Origin: Moringa oleifera
Taxonomy: Eukaryota > Streptophyta > Magnoliopsida > Brassicales > Moringaceae
Assembly (NCBI GenBank): GCA_021397835.1
Contig: JAJFZO010000724.1
Coordinates: 310,001 to 374,000 of the forward strand
DNA: 64,000 nt
Direction: 5' to 3'
The notes below the pieces were generated by a model. The model did not search any database. It was not told the DNA's origin and saw nothing but the letters and a program-made list of their open reading frames with translations. Position numbers and translations under genes: made by a program. Every line of letters starts with the position of its first letter. Within the stretch, counting starts at the first letter, position 1. Below, piece after piece: positions 1-11,615 of this stretch.

Positions 1-448
1 GGTCCAATTGGATATGGTCAGACTTGACCTGAGTTCAGTTGGATAGGCCCATTTTTCTTGTTTCCTTTTCTTCCCTTTTTTTCATTTAGTTTTTATTTTT
101 TAAAATTTTTTTTTCTAATTTTTTTATTTTTTACTTTGAAGCACCAACAAACCCCAACTTGTTTATGTAATCCTTCATTTTGATCATTTTTTTTCAAAAC
201 AGTTAATTTCAATCTCCTGACTCTTTGCCAAGGGCAAAAATTAAGTGTCTACGCTATATTTTTCATTTGAAGCATTTTTACCCGGTTTGTGTTTTGAGTT
301 ATGCCTTGATTTTTGATATTTTGTTGTTACATGTATGGAGTTCATTAGTTATACCTTGTTAAGAGAAAATTGACTTGATTAAGTTTGATCTTTCCATAAG
401 AAGGAAAAGCATTATGGTATTGAGACGTCCTGATTTTCATGTTTGCAG

Positions 449-1759
449 GAGCTTGAAAATCCTCTGATCCTCATTCATGACAGGAAAATTTCAGACATGA
501 ATTTGCTTGTGAAAGTTCTGGAGCTGGCTGTAAAAGTAGTCAGGGCTTTCTCAGAAGTGTCATTTTTCATCTTTGAAGACAAGTGAAAGATCAGGTTCAT
601 TGTAAAAGGACTGACTCTTTTTTTTTGGCTTTTCAATTTAAACAGAAAAATAGACCACTTCTTGTTGTGGCTGAGGATGTGGAAAGTGATGCCCTAGCTA
701 TGCTCATTCTAAACAAACATCATGCTGGCCTTAAGGTGATTGGTTTCACTTTTAAGTAATTTTATGAGCATATTGTCTTTTAGTATAAAATGTATTCTTA
801 TTTGATTACTCACTATGATGTTGGTGGTTGGAATGTATTATGGTATATTAAATCATAACACAACTGTTACAGAGTGCTTGGGAAGTGTAGTTCGGGTTTG
901 AAACCAATCTCCACTATTATGTGGCTAACTTTCAGTGGTCAGTCGGGTTTCAGCTTCAATTAAAACAAACCTTTGGAAATTCCTGCTTATATTTAAATTA
1001 ATTTGTTTCTTAAAAATAAAATGATACTTTTGAAATGGAACTTTTTCTATTTTTCTATCCAAAAGGAAAAAAGAAAAAGAAATGGAATTTTTACTAATTG
1101 AGTGCCTTTTGACCTCTGGCCTATTGCGTTGAGGTATATCTATAAGTTTATGCAGGCAATATTGTATAGGGGAGGCACCCCCTTGGTGCCATGTATATAA
1201 TATAAATACATACTTTTTTTGATTTAAAAAAACTTTATTATTGGTCACTTTCATTAGTTAGATGCTTTAAGATAGATGATGAATCGGTGGCATTGAAATT
1301 AACAATGTCAATTTTGAAACTTTATGGTATTAGGTTTGTGCTATCAAAGCTCCTGGTTTTGGTGATAATAGAAGAGCAAACTTGGATGATCTTGCCATTC
1401 TTACCGGCGGAGAGGTGAAATCTACAAACTATAATTTATATTTTTATGAGTTTTTTATCCTTGGAATGCCATTATAACCAGGAAACCGTCTACTATACAG
1501 GTTATCACTGTAGAACGTGGTCTAACCCTTGACAAAGTCCAAGTTGAAATGCTTGGCACTGCAAAAATGGTATGCTTATACACATGCAGGTTTTCTCCCT
1601 TCTTTCAATCGCTACTGACTTAATTTGCGACAGGTCACCGTCTCTCTTGATGACACAATCATTCTTCATGGAGGTGGGGATAAGAAGCTGATTGAAGAAA
1701 GGTGTGAGGAGGTGTGCTGATATATACTCTCTTTCTTTCTGTACCCTTTTCTTGTTCCC

Positions 1760-1791
<32 letters not shown>

Positions 1792-3282
1792 TTTTGTGGG
1801 GGGGCGGAGGGTTGGATTGGTGTGGGTTGGTTCTTTGTTAGTGTACTTTTAGTCATTTACTCATATTAATGTTAACTTAAAATGGTACAAGTGCCAACAT
1901 CCCTTTTCCTGTTGAGAAACTAAAAGGGTTTAGGATGAAGCATGTGGATGCAGTTAATTGAATACATATTCTTGAAAATGACAGTTAAAATACTGTTTTA
2001 TCAGTGCCGATGACATTTTTTCATGTGTTACAGTTGAGGACAGCAATGGAGAAGAGCACTGCCTTGTTTGACAAGGAGAAAGCACAGGAACGGCTGTCAA
2101 AACTATCTGGTGGTGTTGCTGTTTTCAAAGTGTGTTCTTCATCTTTTTGAATTACTGTCATGGCTTGTATATTTCATACCCCTTACATGCAAATACTCAT
2201 ATCTCACAGGTTGGGGGTGCGAGTGAGGCAGAAGTTGGAGAGAGGAAAGACAGAGTTACAGATGCTTTGAATGCTACAAGAGCAGCTGTAGAAGAGGGTA
2301 TTGTGCCAGGTAGGTTTAATATTGTCATGTATAGGTCAAACAACCTACATATCTTTACGCACCATTGAAAGACCACTGTTTCTTTTAGGTGGTGGTGTGG
2401 CTCTCTTGTATGCCACCAAGGTTTTGGAGAGCCTTCAGACTCAAAATGAAGACCAGAAGAGAGGTGTTCAGATAATCCAGAATGCTCTCAAGGTTTGTTT
2501 TCTGAGGTCTTGTAGTAAGCCTAATCTTTTCAGCCTAATCACAAGTTTGTCATTCCTGACAATTTTTTTGTTCTCATAGGCACCAGTATTCACAATAGCT
2601 TCAAATGCTGGTTTTGATGGTTCTCTGGTTGTTGGCAAATTGCTAGAACAAGATGATCATGATTTAGGCTTTGATGCTGCTAAAGGTTCGTCCCTTCAGA
2701 TTCTACAAAAATAATTATTCATTGGCTATCTTGTTGTTCTTAATTCTTCATAAGTTTAAAATAAAGTTTTTTCTTGTACTATTTTGAAGTTCTTCACGTG
2801 ACATATTAATTATTTTCACTAAAGTTCTTGTTGACTATCTTTGCTATTGTCAAAAGATTTGTTGTCTTCTTATTTGTTCTTCCTCATTCATTTGCATTTT
2901 GCAACTTATTCTGTCACGTGTGGATGTTTGTTCATTGTCATAGTCATCTTTTTATCTTTTTTGATGTTTGTTCGTTGTTGTAGTCATTCGCGTGCTTGTC
3001 TTGTGAAACAGGTGCTTATGTAAACATGGTGAAGGCGGGTATCATCGATCCCCTTAAAGTGGTTAGAACAGCCTTAGTAGATGCTGCAAGGTGAAGAATA
3101 CAGGCATACTCCATTGCGAAACTGATTGTGTGAAATCTTCTGCATTTCAATAAACCTCATTGCTTTTGTATTGCAGCGTCTCGTTGCTATTGGCCACAAC
3201 TGAAGCAGCTGTTGTGGAGAATCCAGATGACAAAAACAAACCCCCAAGCAGAATGCCACAGATGGATGATATGGACTATTAA
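449..3282 (+). CDS. HSP60-3A: Mitochondrial chaperonin 60, HSP60-3A/CPN60-like 2 type (3' part)
   Basis: This is the C-terminal 331 residues of a group I chaperonin, which folds imported proteins in the mitochondrial matrix with CPN10. Coding exons are 449-535, 646-735, 1334-1414, 1501-1569, 1634-1711, 2034-2129, 2210-2309, 2389-2492, 2580-2685, 3012-3090 and 3177-3282, all with GT/AG borders and a continuous frame. The visible part starts at [10 protein letters not shown] (apical domain). It contains the chaperonin signature [12 protein letters not shown], split across the 2309/2389 junction, and the equatorial segment [20 protein letters not shown]. Bases 1-448 look like intron, so the N-terminal half and the transit peptide lie outside the window. 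The segment [18 protein letters not shown] and the end QMDDMDY fit the divergent plant HSP60-3A class (recalled At3g13860) better than the two main HSP60s. The usual GGM tail is absent. Identity as mitochondrial CPN60 is very secure; the paralog assignment is likely. Confidence 0.95.
1760..1791. repeat. (TTA)n microsatellite in a chaperonin intron
   Basis: About ten perfect TTA units sit in the intron between the exons ending at 1711 and starting at 2034. A G-rich run follows directly (1797-1806). Confidence 0.9.
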
Positions 3283-3784
3283 TTTATTCCCTATAGAGAA
3301 ATAGCATTCACTGTATCAGTTAACGGGAAAGTTGTATTGGATGCTTAGAACAATAGTTGAAATCCACTTTCTTATTCAATGAAATATAGGTTGGACAATC
3401 TGATGAAGATTTTTTTGGCTGGTGAAATTAAAAAACAAAATTAGCAATTTATGATATTAATATAAAAATAATAAAAAATAAGTTTAATTATTATTTTTGT
3501 TACAAATTGTTGTATTCTACAATTTTCTTAAAAAAAAATAAAAAATCGGAGCAGACAATTTTGATCTTTGTTCCATTTGTAGTAAAAATTTATTTAATAA
3601 TTTTCCGATTCTATGTTTAGTAAAATTTTATTTAAATAATTTCCAAAATAAAAATACTTTGAAAACGGCCTAACTAAAATGTTACACCTGCATCAACATC
3701 AACAAGCTAGCATTTTCAGTTTCAGTTTCTCCTTCCCTCTCTGCTTCTTCCTTTACGAATCGATTTCCATTCCAAAATTGAAGA
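3283..3784. other. Chaperonin 3' UTR and AT-rich spacer
   Basis: The first roughly 120 bases probably form the 3' UTR of the chaperonin gene. The rest is AT-rich spacer without a recognisable gene. The last 100 bases lead into the start codon of the NLR relic. Confidence 0.6.
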
Positions 3785-6653
3785 ATGGCTGGTGCAGTTA
3801 TTTCTGCAGTTCTTCAGGAGTTGCTTTCAATCTTCACTCGACAGTTGGCGCAAGGAGTGAGGCTGGTGGTGGGCGTTGAGCAAGATGTGCAACACCTCAC
3901 GCGCAACTTTCAGTCCATCCAAGCTGTGATTGAGGATGCAGAGAAGAGACAGGTGAACGAGGCCACTGTGTGATTCTGGCTAGACGGGCTCAAAGATGTG
4001 TCGTACGATGTGGCCGACTTGTTGGATGAGTAGAGCACTGCAATTCTCAAATCAGAACTTGATATAGAAGAGATCGGGAAAGCTCAAAATACCTCCATCA
4101 CCAATAAGGTGCGCTCCTTAATCCCATCCTCGTGCTTTTGTTTCTCTCAAGTTGTGCTCCTTCGCGATATTGCTCTTAAGATAAAGCAACTGAGTAGAAG
4201 ACCGGATGTTATGGCCGAAGCGAGAGATAGATATGAGTTCAAGTTAGGGAGGGAAACTGCAGAACCCAAGAGGCACATGACTGCCTCTTTGATCGATATA
4301 TCAGGAGTGCATGGTAGAATATCAAGATAAGAGGAAAATAATAAAGATGTTGTTGGGTGAGAGTAGTCAAGGACCAACCTTCCACGTTATCTCCATACTG
4401 GGGATGGGAGGTTTGGGGAAGACAACTATTGCACAACTAGATCTATAATGATGGCCAAGTGAATGCCCACTTTGAGAAGAAAATCTGGGTGTGTGTTTCA
4501 GATCCTTTTGATGAGATCAGGATTCCAAAGCGATTGTTAAGCTCTCGGAGGTGCGGCCCCAATTATAGTGGAATTTGAAGCTTTATGCAATGTATTCGTG
4601 AATCCGTGATGGGGAAAAGGTTCTTGCTTGTGTTAGACGAGGTGTGGACTGAAGATTACAGAAAGTGGGAGCAACTGAAGAACTCCCTCATTTGTGTTTC
4701 CCCAGGAAGGGGAATTTTGGTGACAAAATGTAATGACACAGTAGCCAAAATGATGGGAACCAGAGAGGTTTGCTTATTAGGAAAATTATCTGAAGAAGAA
4801 TGCTGGTCATTGTCTAGTCAGGTAGCATTCTTCGGAAAGACCAAAGAAGAGCTTGAAAATCTGAAGCAAATGGGTCGTCAGATTGCAAGAAAATGCAAGG
4901 GCTTACATCTTGCTGCAAAGTCTTTGGAGTTTGATGAGGTTCAAAGAGAGTAGAGAAGAATGGATGAAAAAACGTTTTGGAAAGTGGGATATGGGGGTTT
5001 GAAGGGGCTGAAGAATGTGTTTTTCCAGCTCTACTTCTCAGCTATTCTGACTTACCCTCTGCAGTGAGACGATGTTTCTCTTATTGTGCTATCTTTCCAA
5101 AGAACTACAGGATAAGTAAAAACCATTTGATCAAGATGTGGATGGCACAAGGTTACTTGAGCTCCAAGCCAGACATCGAGATGGAAGCACTAGGTGAAGA
5201 ATACTTCACAAGCTTAGCAGCTTGATCTTTCTTTCAAAATTTGGAAAAAGGTTGGGATGATAACATTACAATCTTCAAGATGCATGATAAATTACATGAC
5301 TATGCTCAGTTTTTGACGAAGAACGAATGTAAGTTGGTGGAAGTCAGCAGCACAGAGGGCCCAAAACTATGCTATTTGAACAAAAAGATTCGTCACTTAA
5401 AGATTGTGCTAGAAATGGGGCATTGGTTCCACATCTTACTTATAAAGAGAATAAACTGCCCACTCTCCTGGTTGAGTTTCATAAAAATGTATCCATGACT
5501 GATGGAGCCTTATCTAATTTATTTGATCGGTTAACATGTCTAAGAACATTGGTTTGAGCATGCCTCTCTTCGGTAGGCTTAACTGTGAGAGTATAATCAA
5601 ACAGCTTCCAGAACGGGTGGGAAGGTCGTATATCTGCGGTTCCTTAACTTGTCTCACAATAGAATTTTGAAAGAATTACCGCAATATATTTGTGAGTTAT
5701 GTAATCTGCAAACTTTGATTATCAAATGGTGTGAAAATCTTGGATGACTTCCTCATGGTATAGGCAAACTAGTCAACCTATGGCATCTGGAGAACATTGG
5801 AGCTGAGAAGCTCAGCTTTATGCCAAGAGGAATTGGGAGACTTCCTTTTTGTACGATTAAAGAGGTTTGCTGTGAGAGGCAATGGTAGTGACAGTGAAGC
5901 AAGTCTCAGAGACCTGAAACAACTGAACAACCCACTTGGGTGTTTGACCATTACAGGGCTGGGGAATGTGACAGATGTCGATGAGTGTAGAAATGCCCCG
6001 CTGCTGAATATAAAAAACCTCTGTTCTCTGAGGCTGGAATTTGATGGTAATAGAGCAGACAAGGACATGAATGAACTACTTCTTGAAGCCTTACAACCAC
6101 CTCTGAGCTTGGAAATTTTGTCAATTTATGATTACAGAGGTGTGACCATGTTCCCCATCTATTAATGTCATTGACTAAGACTCGGAGTATTTGCCTCCCT
6201 TGGGAAAGTTGCCGTCTCTTGGGTCACTCTGGATTTGGTTCATGAGCAAATGGAAGAAATTGGGTGTTGAGTTTCTGGGTATAGAGACAGATTGCACGGC
6301 AAAGAAAGACCATGGAGAAACAGTTACATATTCATCCTACATTTCCTTCCCTATACTCAAAAACACTTGAGTTTATGACAATGCATGTCTGGGAAGAATG
6401 CGATTACGGATCACAACAGGATCAAGTAATGATACCAGTGGCAGCAGCTGTAGCAGGATAATGGTAATGCCTCGTCTTTCATTCCCTACGACTCTCTGAC
6501 TGCTCTAAGTTAAAGTCATTGCCAGATCTTCCCATAGAATCTTTGAATGAATTGTCCATCCACGGGTGTTCAATTCTGGAAAAGCGTTGTGAGAAGAGAG
6601 CAGGAGAGTACTGGTCCAAGATTTGCCACATCCCTTACATCTCCATCGGGTAG
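3785..6653 (+). pseudogene. Decayed CC-NB-ARC-LRR (RGA-like) disease-resistance gene
   Basis: Translating all three forward frames gives the pieces of one CNL resistance protein in the correct order. They are an Rx-type coiled-coil start (MAGAVISAVLQELL, 3785), a P-loop GMGGLGKTT (4401-4427), and an RNBS-A piece around 4480-4510 (HFEKKIWVCVSDPF). These are followed by kinase 2 LLVLDEVW (4624-4647), a GLPL-like GLHLAAK (about 4900), RNBS-D CFSYCAIFPKNY (about 5070-5110), MHD (5280-5288) and leucine-rich repeats. It ends at SKICHIPYISIG, the usual end of RGA-type proteins (stop 6651-6653). It is broken by in-frame stops at 3971-3973, 4031-4033 and 5223-5225. Frame changes occur near 4315, 4435, 4550, 4925 and 4970, with further breaks in the LRR part. 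No intact reading frame above about 120 codons remains. The kinase-2 motif carries E where D is usual. Recognition as a CNL relic is secure; the effector it once sensed cannot be told. Confidence 0.93.
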
Positions 6654-7731
6654 GATTTTGTACAAAAAGATGGGCCTTGAACTCTTCCAGTTTCCAGGGC
6701 TTATTAATTCCTCTTGATATCAGTTTGCTGTGGACTGCCTTAATTTGGAGGCATTAAGAACCTTCTAAGTTTCATTAGAATCTAATTCACTCTCCTTATA
6801 TCTGTAATAAGATTGATATGAAAAGACAAAAAAATGAGAACTAGCTACCCCCATTATACTCTGCAATACTACTCTGCTTCTCAAGTTACGTTGTCATCAG
6901 ATTCCCATATACCCAAAGGCCGTTCATCCAGTTTGTTCTTCCTCTTCTTGGGCTTGGCTGCTGAGGTTTTTTTTTTTTTTGTTTTTGCAGGACTGGAGAA
7001 GCCATACACAGACTGAAGAAAGGCGCAAAATCTGTTATCAACACCATATTTATTTGGATGCACTACCAGGTGAAGAGCCAAGATAGCGAATACTCACACG
7101 CGGAGCCTGGAGACATCATCTTATGGTGACAAGTCTCCCAGGCTTCCTTATGTTGGAGACATGCTTTGCACGAGCTCTCCCAATAAAGGGTAACATATGT
7201 TACATCAGAAGAAATTAATGATTTTTGCTTTCAAATTTATTGTGGTGTCAAGTGATTACATTTATCTTTGAAGATCAGCAAAAGTTAGATCAGTACAAGA
7301 TTTTGGTCCATAGTTGAAGAAGATGACTTTCTGATAGAGTGTATTGGTTGAAATATTTAAGTGCAAGATACTGCGGCTGCCAACATGAGCGAGGCAGTGA
7401 TACATAGTGAGCTTCGTTCCTAGAGCTATTAATGAAATTTGAATTATTTCTGAAACAGTGGGGTTCAATCGAATTAGGGTTTATCAAATCTGATCAGAAT
7501 CCAATTTAAGAGAATCTAATTTGAAATTCAACCTACTAATTGGCTATTCAAATTCGATCCTGTCTATTCCAACAGTAATTCAGTCCGGCTCGTGCTGATT
7601 TCGGATCGAACCAGCTCGGTCCGGTCCGTTTGACACCTCGTCTTTTCTGCGCCAAAAAAGGTTTAAGATTCCCATTATTTAAACACTGTTGTGACTCTAC
7701 ATTAACGGCTTGCTGATGCTTCATCTTCTTC
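6654..7731. other. Spacer between the NLR relic and the PPR gene
   Basis: No gene is recognised. A pyrimidine-rich tract ending in TTTTTGCAG (about 6967-6989) looks like a splice acceptor and may belong to a former 3' UTR intron of the NLR gene. The last 200 bases hold the PPR promoter and leader. Confidence 0.5.
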
Positions 7732-9957
7732 ATGCTTCATGCTCCATGCTTCTTCCTCTCTTCTGCATCTAGAGCAATAAGCCTTTTACGTCTTTATCGA
7801 CGTCATTGCTCTCGTCCATTAACTCTCCGCCGTTTAATCTTTATACCCCAATATCATGAAACCCAGATCATCAGATCATACTGCTCTTGGATTCTCCACA
7901 ATGCAGTGCTGGATTTCTTTGATCAACTTCTTCAACAATGCACCACGGTTCCTCAATGCAAACAAGTTCACACCCAAATCATTGTCACTGTCACGTACAG
8001 TTCTGCATTCTTGGCGGCGCGGATTGTATCAGCTTATTCCCGGTTTGGGCTTGTTCTTGATGCCCAAAATGTGTTCGATACAACACCGGTTGAGGGTGTA
8101 TCGAATTTACTTTTGTGGAATTCAATTCTGAGGGGTAACGTCTCTCATGGGTATTATAAGAACGCCCTTACTCTTTATGTTAAAATGCGAAGACTAAGCA
8201 TTTTGGGAGATGGGTTTACATTCCCTTTGATCGTAAGGGCTTGTGGGTCAATTGGTGGTTCTAGTTTGTGCAAGCTTGTTCATAATCATGTTTTGCAAAT
8301 GGGTCTCCAAGATCGTCTCCATGTTGTGAATGAATTGCTGGGAATGTATGCAAGGCTGGGACAAATGGGAGATGCCCGCAACCTGTTTGATAGGATGACT
8401 GTTAGAAACCATATTTCGTGGAACATGATGATCTCGGGTTTCTCCCTGAATTACGACCCTGATGGTTCTCTTGAGATATTCAAGCGGATGGAGTTAGAAG
8501 GATTGGAGCCAAACCCAGTGACTTGGACTTCATTGTTGTCTAGCCTTTCTCGATGTAGTCGGCATGAAGAAGTTTTAAAATTGTTTGGTATAATGAGGAA
8601 GAGAGGAAGTAGGGCTAGTGCTGAAGCTCTTGCTGTCTTACTGTCTGTTTGTGCTGATTTAGCTGCAATTGACATCGGCAGAATGGCTCATGGATATGTT
8701 ATAAAGGGAGGATTTGAGGACTACTTGTTTGTGCTGAATTCACTGATATGTATGTATGGTAAGCATGGAGATGTACACAATGCGGAAGATATATTTTCAG
8801 AAATGAGAAATAAGAACATTGTGAGTTGGAATGCTTTGATAACAACATACACAGAGGCTGGTTTATGTGATAAGGCTCTTGCAATTTTCTCACAGCTGGA
8901 GAAATTAAATGGTTTTCCAGCAGAGAGACCTAACATGATCAGTTGGAGCGCTGTAGTTAGTGGTTGTGCTGCACAGGGAAGAAGTGAGGAGGCTCTGCAG
9001 CTTTTTCGCCAAATGCAGCTTGCTACAATAATGGCCAACTCTGTCACAATCTCTAGCGTGTTATCAATTTGTGCAGAGTTAGCAGCTCTGAATCTTGGTA
9101 AGGAGGTCCATGGGCATGTCATCAGGGCCTTGATGAATGATAACATTCTAGTTGGAAATGGCTTGGTCAATATGTATATGAAATGTGGATCACCCGACCA
9201 AGGGCTTTTAGTGTTTGAGAAAATTGATAAGAAAGATATAATCTCCTGGAACTCAGTGATTAGAGGGTATGCAATGCATGGACAAGGTGGGAATGCTTTA
9301 AAGTTTTTCAATCAGATGATTAGAGCTGGATTCTATCCAGATGGTGTCACCTTTCTTGCTGTTCTTTCTGCTTGTAGTCATGCTGGGCTTGTTGCTGAGG
9401 GCCATAGGTATTTTGATGCAATGATAAAAGAGTTCGAAATAGAACCCCAGATGGAGCACTACGCTTGCATTGTTGATCTCCTGGGGCGTGCAGGGCTTTT
9501 GCAAGATGCAGTTGACATTGTGAAAAAGATGCCAATGAAACCAAATGCTTATGTGTGGTCAGCTCTTTTAAATTCTTGCCAGATGCACAAAAACACTGAA
9601 GTTGCAGACGAAGCTGCTTCTCAGATTTTCAGTAGTAACTCAGAAATGGCTGGAAGCTATATGTTGCTCTCTAATATCTATGCTGCTAGCAGAAGATGGG
9701 ACGACTCTGCAAGGGTGAGAACCTCAGCAAAGACCAAGGGTTTAAAGAAAATTCCCGGATACAGTTGGATTGAGATAAAGAAAAAGGTTCATGTATTCTC
9801 AGCAGGAAGCACTTTGCAAACCGGGTTGGAGGAAGTTCATGAGATCCTCCAGGAGTTGGCTCTTCAAATGGAGAATGAAGGCTGCAAATCAAATGAGAGG
9901 TTCTCTGAAAACAATCTTGAGGAAGGGGAAAAGAGACTGATAGTATGGGCAGAGTGA
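7732..9957 (+). CDS. Pentatricopeptide repeat protein, PLS class with E/E+ end (At1g17630-like)
   Basis: An intronless 741-residue frame, typical of plant PPR genes. The first about 40 residues are rich in Arg, Leu and Ser with no acidic residue (ISLLRLYRRHCSRPLTLRR), which suggests import into mitochondria or plastids. PLS-type repeats follow from about residue 75 to 610, with hallmark phrases such as NELLGMYARLGQMGDARNLF, SWNALITTYTEAG and YACIVDLLGRAGLLQDAVDI. The end has the E motif (GSYMLLSNIYAASRRWDDS) and the E+ motif (GYSWIEIKKKVHVFSAG). There is no DYW deaminase domain. E+ proteins usually act in organellar RNA editing together with a separate DYW partner, but the target RNA cannot be read here. 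Sequence resemblance to recalled Arabidopsis At1g17630 is strong along the whole length. The start at 7732 gives a good targeting peptide; an out-of-frame ATG lies 16 bases upstream. Confidence 0.95.
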   Translation: MLHAPCFFLSSASRAISLLRLYRRHCSRPLTLRRLIFIPQYHETQIIRSYCSWILHNAVLDFFDQLLQQCTTVPQCKQVHTQIIVTVTYSSAFLAARIVSAYSRFGLVLDAQNVFDTTPVEGVSNLLLWNSILRGNVSHGYYKNALTLYVKMRRLSILGDGFTFPLIVRACGSIGGSSLCKLVHNHVLQMGLQDRLHVVNELLGMYARLGQMGDARNLFDRMTVRNHISWNMMISGFSLNYDPDGSLEIFKRMELEGLEPNPVTWTSLLSSLSRCSRHEEVLKLFGIMRKRGSRASAEALAVLLSVCADLAAIDIGRMAHGYVIKGGFEDYLFVLNSLICMYGKHGDVHNAEDIFSEMRNKNIVSWNALITTYTEAGLCDKALAIFSQLEKLNGFPAERPNMISWSAVVSGCAAQGRSEEALQLFRQMQLATIMANSVTISSVLSICAELAALNLGKEVHGHVIRALMNDNILVGNGLVNMYMKCGSPDQGLLVFEKIDKKDIISWNSVIRGYAMHGQGGNALKFFNQMIRAGFYPDGVTFLAVLSACSHAGLVAEGHRYFDAMIKEFEIEPQMEHYACIVDLLGRAGLLQDAVDIVKKMPMKPNAYVWSALLNSCQMHKNTEVADEAASQIFSSNSEMAGSYMLLSNIYAASRRWDDSARVRTSAKTKGLKKIPGYSWIEIKKKVHVFSAGSTLQTGLEEVHEILQELALQMENEGCKSNERFSENNLEEGEKRLIVWAE

Positions 9958-10856
9958 CTGAGTCAGAGGCTAGCTATTGCTCAGCTGCCATATTGAAAAG
10001 GGAGTGCCATAACAAGCGAACTTGTCTCTTAAATGATAACCAAGGATGTGTGACTGGTAAAAAGATTAGCCATTCCCTTCATCTCAAAGATGGAAACTGT
10101 TCTTTACAGGTTTCATTAATGGTGTCTGGGCACAAAACTTTTTGTTTATCTGCATTATATGCTCTTGTTAGGAAATCAGTTCCATGTTCTTGTTAGAATT
10201 GCTTCACAAAATTCCTCGACTTCTGGGGTACCATGGTGTTGCCATCGTAGTCATTTATTCTGCCATTGTGTTCCTCAGCAAGGGAAGTTCCTACTAAATT
10301 TCACTAGGAGAGTGGTGCTTGTCTGCATTAAGCTTAACAGCTCAGCTCCTACCAATCACAGCAACTACATATCAATGATCTTATTACATCAAACCTTATT
10401 CTCATCCCGATTTCCTCAGACAAATGGTGGCTACATCTTTGCATGGTGACTTAAAAGATTCTCATATAGGCTAATCTGAAAATTTCATAAAGGGTAGAAT
10501 TGGAAAAGATATTATTCCATTAGAATCCTGGAATCATCCCTGTCAGACAACGAAATTTTTGAGCTGAAAGGCCTATTTATTTACTAGAAGAAACCCAGCA
10601 AGCCATCTAACGGGAAATATTACATGATCGCATTTGATTACATACACAATTAAATGGTTAATGTTGTGTACCTCAAAGACTTCATCACAATCGATCCGAT
10701 CCTGAGAGACGGCGAGGACATAGATCAACTTGTGGATTTAATAATGACAAAACAAAGGGCGGACTGAATCCAAATGCGATCATCAACCAGATGGGCATTG
10801 GATGCGATCGATCAATACTCCTTTTGCTGCATAAGATATCAGCAAATGAACTGCAA
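9958..10856. other. 3' flanks of the PPR (+) and LBD (-) genes
   Basis: The two genes converge here. No further coding similarity is seen. Short open frames (9945-10196, 10159-10449) show no conserved protein features and are probably 3' UTR of the PPR gene. Confidence 0.55.
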
Positions 10857-11615
10857 CTACGATGATATAAGTAACTCGGTCGACGGCACAAAGCTGCTTT
10901 CGACTAACTCTTCAGGCTCGAACTTGATCTCATGTCTTTGATTTGGTATGTCAAGAAGAGGCTTCACATCGTCGCATTCGTTACTACCGAAATTGTGTTT
11001 AACGTGCACCGATGACAACATGGTTGGATCTTGCATGCCCCATGCATTCACGTCTTCTTCCACATGTTGGTTGTTGACGACCAGCCGTTCTTGTTCTTGC
11101 TGCGGTTGAAGATAATCATAAGGTGGCATGGCAGTCGTATAGGAGCCCAGAGGGTCTGCATTCACGATGTCGCAGCCGAGCGTCTCGCTTGTCTGCTCCT
11201 GCATCTGAAGATGGTTCTGCTGATGAACTTGGGCTCGACATATGGCAAGTTGGTGAAGAACCAAATCGAGCTCAGCCTTGCAATAAAAGATCTGATGTTG
11301 AAGGTCACGTATGATCCGATAACAGCCTCCGACGGGGTCCTTGGCTCGCATGTCGGATTGAAAGATGATGGTGCGCATGGCTATATCCTTTTCGGGAGGG
11401 TCGAGGTTCTTGATGATCTTGGTGATGTTGCTGACGCCGAATAATTTATGAGCGTTAAGGAACTGCTGTTGGCGATCATGAGGAAAAAAAGGAGCAAGAA
11501 TGCAGTCGGGCGCGCACTTTCTGCGCTGGTATTTACAAGCAGCGCAAGCTTGGGTGGTGGCATTACCACCAATTCTAGGGATGCTGGTAGTGGTTGGTGT
11601 TTTTGCTGTTGTCAT
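10857..11615 (-). CDS. LBD22: LOB-domain transcription factor (LBD22/LBD27 type)
   Basis: A single-exon 252-residue frame. The LOB zinc-binding block CX2CX6CX3C is intact (Cys24, Cys27, Cys34, Cys38 in CAACKYQRRKCAPDC). It is followed by the GAS block (LFGVSNITKIIKNLDP through the DPVGGC motif) and a leucine-rich coiled-coil segment near residues 105-125. The rest (about residue 130 on) is a Gln- and Asn-rich, acidic tail without known domains. LBD proteins are plant-specific nuclear DNA-binding factors. The closest recalled relatives are LBD22 and LBD27 (the latter acts in male gametophyte division), which share the CAACKYQRR start and the IIFQS motif. The LBD22 name is favoured by the gene order around it. 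The start at 11615 leaves a 23-residue leader before the zinc motif, normal for the family. Confidence 0.92.
   Translation of the reverse strand: MTTAKTPTTTSIPRIGGNATTQACAACKYQRRKCAPDCILAPFFPHDRQQQFLNAHKLFGVSNITKIIKNLDPPEKDIAMRTIIFQSDMRAKDPVGGCYRIIRDLQHQIFYCKAELDLVLHQLAICRAQVHQQNHLQMQEQTSETLGCDIVNADPLGSYTTAMPPYDYLQPQQEQERLVVNNQHVEEDVNAWGMQDPTMLSSVHVKHNFGSNECDDVKPLLDIPNQRHEIKFEPEELVESSFVPSTELLISS

Noticed and set aside
1155..1185. Small hairpin GGCACC...GGTGCC in a chaperonin intron
   Set aside because: A six-base stem with a short loop is expected by chance and matches no known RNA.
925..1254. 109-codon minus-strand frame
   Set aside because: It lies within an intron of the chaperonin gene, is AT-driven and has no conserved features.
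8721..9311. 196-codon open frame on the minus strand
   Set aside because: It is entirely antisense to the PPR gene, whose repeats tend to leave the opposite strand open. It has no conserved protein features.
11031..11444. 137-codon open frame on the plus strand
   Set aside because: It lies inside the LBD gene on the other strand, and the LBD frame holds the conserved zinc motif.
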